Assembly (NCBI RefSeq): GCF_913774285.1
Contig: NZ_CAJYHX010000008.1
Location: forward strand, 62,001-126,000
Source: an uncultured Sphingomonas sp.
Lineage (GTDB): Bacteria; Pseudomonadota; Alphaproteobacteria; Sphingomonadales; Sphingomonadaceae
DNA: 64,000 nucleotides
Reading direction: 5' to 3'
Position numbers and translations under genes: made by a program. Below are positions 61,008 through 64,000 of the stretch, in pieces (within the stretch, counting starts at the first letter, position 1; every line of letters starts with the position of its first letter). The notes beneath the pieces are model-generated. The model worked only from the letters and a program-made list of their open reading frames with translations, made no database searches and had not been told where the DNA came from.

Positions 61008-61481
61008 ATGATCTATTCGACCGCCACCGTCCCGGTGAACCCCGCCGGCGAAACCCCACTCACCCGCGATCAGGTGTGGAAGGGTCTGGAAGCCAAGGCG
61101 CGCGACGCCCGCCTGTTCCTCCCCGAAGGTCTGTGCACCGGCTGCGACGTGACCGAGGAGAGCGCCACCCATTTCGTCCGCGAGGCGACCATCGCCGGCG
61201 CCGATCTGCGCGAGATCATCGTGCTGGAGCCGAAGCGCAAGATCACCTTCTTCCAGGCGACCGGCCCGCGGGAAGGCGCGATCGTCAACGAACTGTTCGA
61301 GGACCCGGACGGCGCGCTCCAGCTGCGCTTCTATTGCCACCTCGGCCTGCGCGACCGCGCACCTGGCGGCCCCGAGGAACAGGCCGAGCAGGCCAGCTTC
61401 GACAGCGAGCGCGGCTACAAGGCCGCCCTGCTCTCCACGCTCGAGCGCACCCGCGAACTGCTGGCCGACGGCCGCCTCTGA
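61008..61481 (+). CDS. AtaL-like / DUF1857 SRPBCC protein
   Basis: A 157-residue START/SRPBCC-fold protein: MIYSTATVPVNPAGETPLTR start, TRDQVWKGLEAKARDARLF and GAIVNELFEDPDGALQLRFY. DUF1857 members have no proven role; they often stand with NAD(P)-linked reductases, as here with an ene-reductase 29 bp downstream. It is first gene of the LysR-divergent unit. Confidence 0.83.
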   Translation: MIYSTATVPVNPAGETPLTRDQVWKGLEAKARDARLFLPEGLCTGCDVTEESATHFVREATIAGADLREIIVLEPKRKITFFQATGPREGAIVNELFEDPDGALQLRFYCHLGLRDRAPGGPEEQAEQASFDSERGYKAALLSTLERTRELLADGRL

Positions 61482-61510
61482 TCACCTCTTCGCCCGCAAG
61501 GAGACACCAC

Positions 61511-62581
61511 GTGACCGACATCTGGACCCCGCTCGCCACCAGCACGCTGCAGCTCCCGCACCGGCTGGCCATGGCGCCGATGACGCGCAGCCGCGCCAAG
61601 CCCGACGGCACCCCCGGCGACCTCGCGCCGCTCTATTACACCCAGCGCGCCGGCTTGGGGCTGCTGATCACCGAAGGCACCCAGCCTTCGGACGATGGCC
61701 AAGGCTATCTCGCCACGCCCGGCATCTACACCGATGCCCATGTTGCCGGCTGGCGGACGGTGACCGATGCCGCCCACGCCGCCGGCGCGCGGATCTTCCT
61801 CCAGCTGATGCATGTCGGCCGCCGCGCGCATCCCGACAATACACCGCACCATCGCCAGCCGGTCGCCCCCTCGGCGATCGCGCCGGGCGAGGACATGTTC
61901 ACCCTGGGCGGCATGCGGCCGATCCCCGAACCGCGCGCGCTGACCACTACAGAAGTGGAGCAGACCGTCGCCGACTTCGCACACGCCGCGAAACGCGCGA
62001 TCCAAGCCGGTGCCGACGGCGTCGAGATTCACGGCGCCAATGGCTATCTGGTGCACCAGTTCCTTGCCACCGACGCCAACCGGCGCAGCGACCGATATGG
62101 TGGATCGATGGAGAATCGCGCGCGCTTCGCGATCGAGGTGGTGCGCGCCGTCGCCGATGCGATCGGCCCCGAACGCACCGCGATCCGGCTGTCGCCCGGC
62201 GTCCCGACCGGCGGCATCGCGGAGGGGGCCGGCAACGACGATCTCTACCGCTATCTGGCGACCGAGTTTGACACGATGGGCCTCGCCTATCTGCACCTGC
62301 TGTTCGTCCGCGGCGAGGATCCGCTGCTCGCCGCGCTGCGCGAGCGGTTCCGCGGCACGCTGGTGCTCAACCGCCCCGGTCGGCAGCGCGACCGAATCGG
62401 GGCGGATGTGGCGGCCGGACTCGCCGACGTGGAAGCATTGGGCGTGCTGGCGCTGGCCAATCCGGACCTGGTCGAGCGGTTGAAGCGCGGGGATGCGTTC
62501 AATTCGGTACGCCCGGCGCTATTCTACGCGGGCGGCGGTGCGGAGGGGTATACGGACTATCCGACGCTCGACGCAGGATGA
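61511..62581 (+). CDS. Alkene reductase (old yellow enzyme family)
   Basis: A 356-residue FMN ene-reductase using NADPH to reduce activated C=C bonds. Motifs: RLAMAPMTRSRAKPDG (FMN site), LQLMHVGRRAHPDN, GADGVEIHGANGYLVHQFL with active residues, NRRSDRYGGSMENRARF. The start is GTG 61511 with AAGGAGA upstream. A LysR regulator stands divergent. Substrate unknown; detoxification of unsaturated carbonyls is usual. Confidence 0.93.
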   Translation: MTDIWTPLATSTLQLPHRLAMAPMTRSRAKPDGTPGDLAPLYYTQRAGLGLLITEGTQPSDDGQGYLATPGIYTDAHVAGWRTVTDAAHAAGARIFLQLMHVGRRAHPDNTPHHRQPVAPSAIAPGEDMFTLGGMRPIPEPRALTTTEVEQTVADFAHAAKRAIQAGADGVEIHGANGYLVHQFLATDANRRSDRYGGSMENRARFAIEVVRAVADAIGPERTAIRLSPGVPTGGIAEGAGNDDLYRYLATEFDTMGLAYLHLLFVRGEDPLLAALRERFRGTLVLNRPGRQRDRIGADVAAGLADVEALGVLALANPDLVERLKRGDAFNSVRPALFYAGGGAEGYTDYPTLDAG

Positions 62582-62756
62582 AGGGAAAGGCGGGTGCAGC
62601 CTATGGCTCGCCCGCCGGCTTTTCAGCCCAAATACTCGGAAGAATCTGGATGTAGCAAGCGCCTCGATCGACGCATGCAGTCCCGAGCAAAACAACGCGG
62701 CCAAGGCGGCGGCGGGGCCCCGAAGGGCGGTTTTCAGATCGGAAATTCCGGGGAAA

Positions 62757-62832
62757 TGGTGGAGCCGAGGGGGATCGAACCCCTGACCTTCGCAATGCCA
62801 TTGCGACGCTCTCCCAGCTGAGCTACGGCCCC
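62757..62832 (-). tRNA. tRNA-Ala (GGC anticodon)
   Basis: The minus strand folds as a cloverleaf: acceptor GGGGCCG pairs with CGGCTCC, including the G3-U70 pair that defines alanine tRNAs. D-arm AGCTCAGCTGGGAGAGC, anticodon loop with GGC, T-arm AGGGGTTCGATCCCCCT, discriminator A, and an encoded CCA end (62757-62759). It serves GCC and GCU codons. Confidence 0.96.
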
Positions 62833-62914
62833 ATTCCCCGGGAAGGCGGCCCCTCTATAAGGGCCTTGCGGGGTTGGCAAGCGCCTTTTTCGCGCTTGCC
62901 AAATTTTTTCGAGC

Positions 62915-63241
62915 TTACTGCTCGTCGTCGTCGCTGACGGTCTCGACGCCCAGGTCGTCGTCGCCGCCCAGATCAACGTCGTCGTCCGGCGAGGGCTCCT
63001 CGTCGTCCGCCCCGATGTCCAGATCGTCATCGCCCACCAGATCCGAATCCTCGGCTTCCGGCTTGTCGGCATTGGCCTTCACTGCCTCGAACGGCAGCGG
63101 CTGCTTCGACTTCAGGATGGGCTCAGGCTCCCAGGCGAAACCGCAGTTGATGCAGGTGACCGGCTCGTCCTTGGTCAGATCATAGAAGCGCGTACCGCAC
63201 TTCGGGCAGCTGCGCTTGGTGCCCCATTCCGGCTTCACCAT
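62915..63241 (-). CDS. TIGR02300 (FYDLN acid) zinc-ribbon protein
   Basis: A 108-residue protein with two CxxC pairs (RSCPKCGTRFYDL and VTCINCGFAWEP) forming a zinc ribbon and a very acidic Asp-rich tail (about 68-108). FYDLN proteins are specific to alphaproteobacteria; function unknown, possibly nucleic-acid or protein contacts. ATG 63241 (MVKPEWGTKR); the longer frame to 63316 has no ribosome site. Confidence 0.92.
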   Translation of the reverse strand: MVKPEWGTKRSCPKCGTRFYDLTKDEPVTCINCGFAWEPEPILKSKQPLPFEAVKANADKPEAEDSDLVGDDDLDIGADDEEPSPDDDVDLGGDDDLGVETVSDDDEQ

Positions 63242-63288
63242 GTGTTGCCTCTTCGCCTTTCGCTGTGTTCGGAGATTTCGGGATGTGA

Positions 63289-64000
<712 letters not shown>

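Overview
The window is high-GC DNA from an alphaproteobacterium, most likely a sphingomonad (Sphingomonas or a close relative). The pointers are the Ti-type TraA/TraC/TraD transfer genes with a DUF6118 gene, a TIGR02300 (FYDLN-acid) protein, an exosortase-A (XrtA/PEP-CTERM) polysaccharide cluster, and the DUF805, OhrR/Ohr and PhaZ genes. No species assignment is possible from the sequence alone.

Positions 1 to about 19.5 kb look like an integrated conjugative element with accessory cargo. From the left edge it holds the 5' part of a type I restriction HsdR gene, an AlpA-like regulator, a hairpin-rich non-coding stretch, an ArdC-type anti-restriction protein with a translationally coupled mini sigma-like protein, a fused nucleotidyltransferase-HEPN protein, a GIY-YIG nuclease, traD and traC, a recognisable oriT, the TraA relaxase-helicase and a DUF6118 protein. 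An AT-richer orphan gene with a phosphoribosyltransferase-type motif follows (9.8-11.3 kb). Next comes a three-gene minus-strand operon (11.7-18.9 kb): a large NACHT/STAND-like NTPase, an ABC-type ATPase fused to an HNH-like zinc module, and a stand-alone HNH endonuclease. This triad is the best candidate for a new defence system. The last 1.1 kb before the chromosome (18.9-20.0 kb) carries no convincing gene. No integrase is visible.

From 20 kb on the content is ordinary chromosome: JAB/RadC-like, thyA-folA-dipeptidase operon, ribF, cinA-like and GFA, map, threonine aldolase with a structured leader, ferredoxin reductase, a soluble chemotaxis-type transducer, glnB-glnA with a sigma-54 promoter, an M13 peptidase, a methyltransferase and an S24 repressor. 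Then come XrtA-associated glycan genes (37-41 kb), DJ-1, topoisomerase IB, MscS, stress and metabolic genes, thiolase, MaoC, putA, phaZ, an ABC exporter, a GAF-EAL protein, a flavoprotein, ohrR/ohr, an orphan flagellar-rod-like gene, a LysR/DUF1857/old-yellow-enzyme unit, tRNA-Ala(GGC), TIGR02300 and the 5' part of aroA.

Several families of small palindromic repeats lie between chromosomal genes. One copy sits in frame inside putA. Working links visible in the sequence are overlapping start/stop codons (ardC/sigma-like, thyA/folA/dipeptidase, NACHT/ATPase, O-ligase/acyltransferase, S24/methyltransferase), divergent regulator pairs (ohrR/ohr, LysR/DUF1857, S24/small HTH) and the nitrogen-type promoter in front of glnBA.
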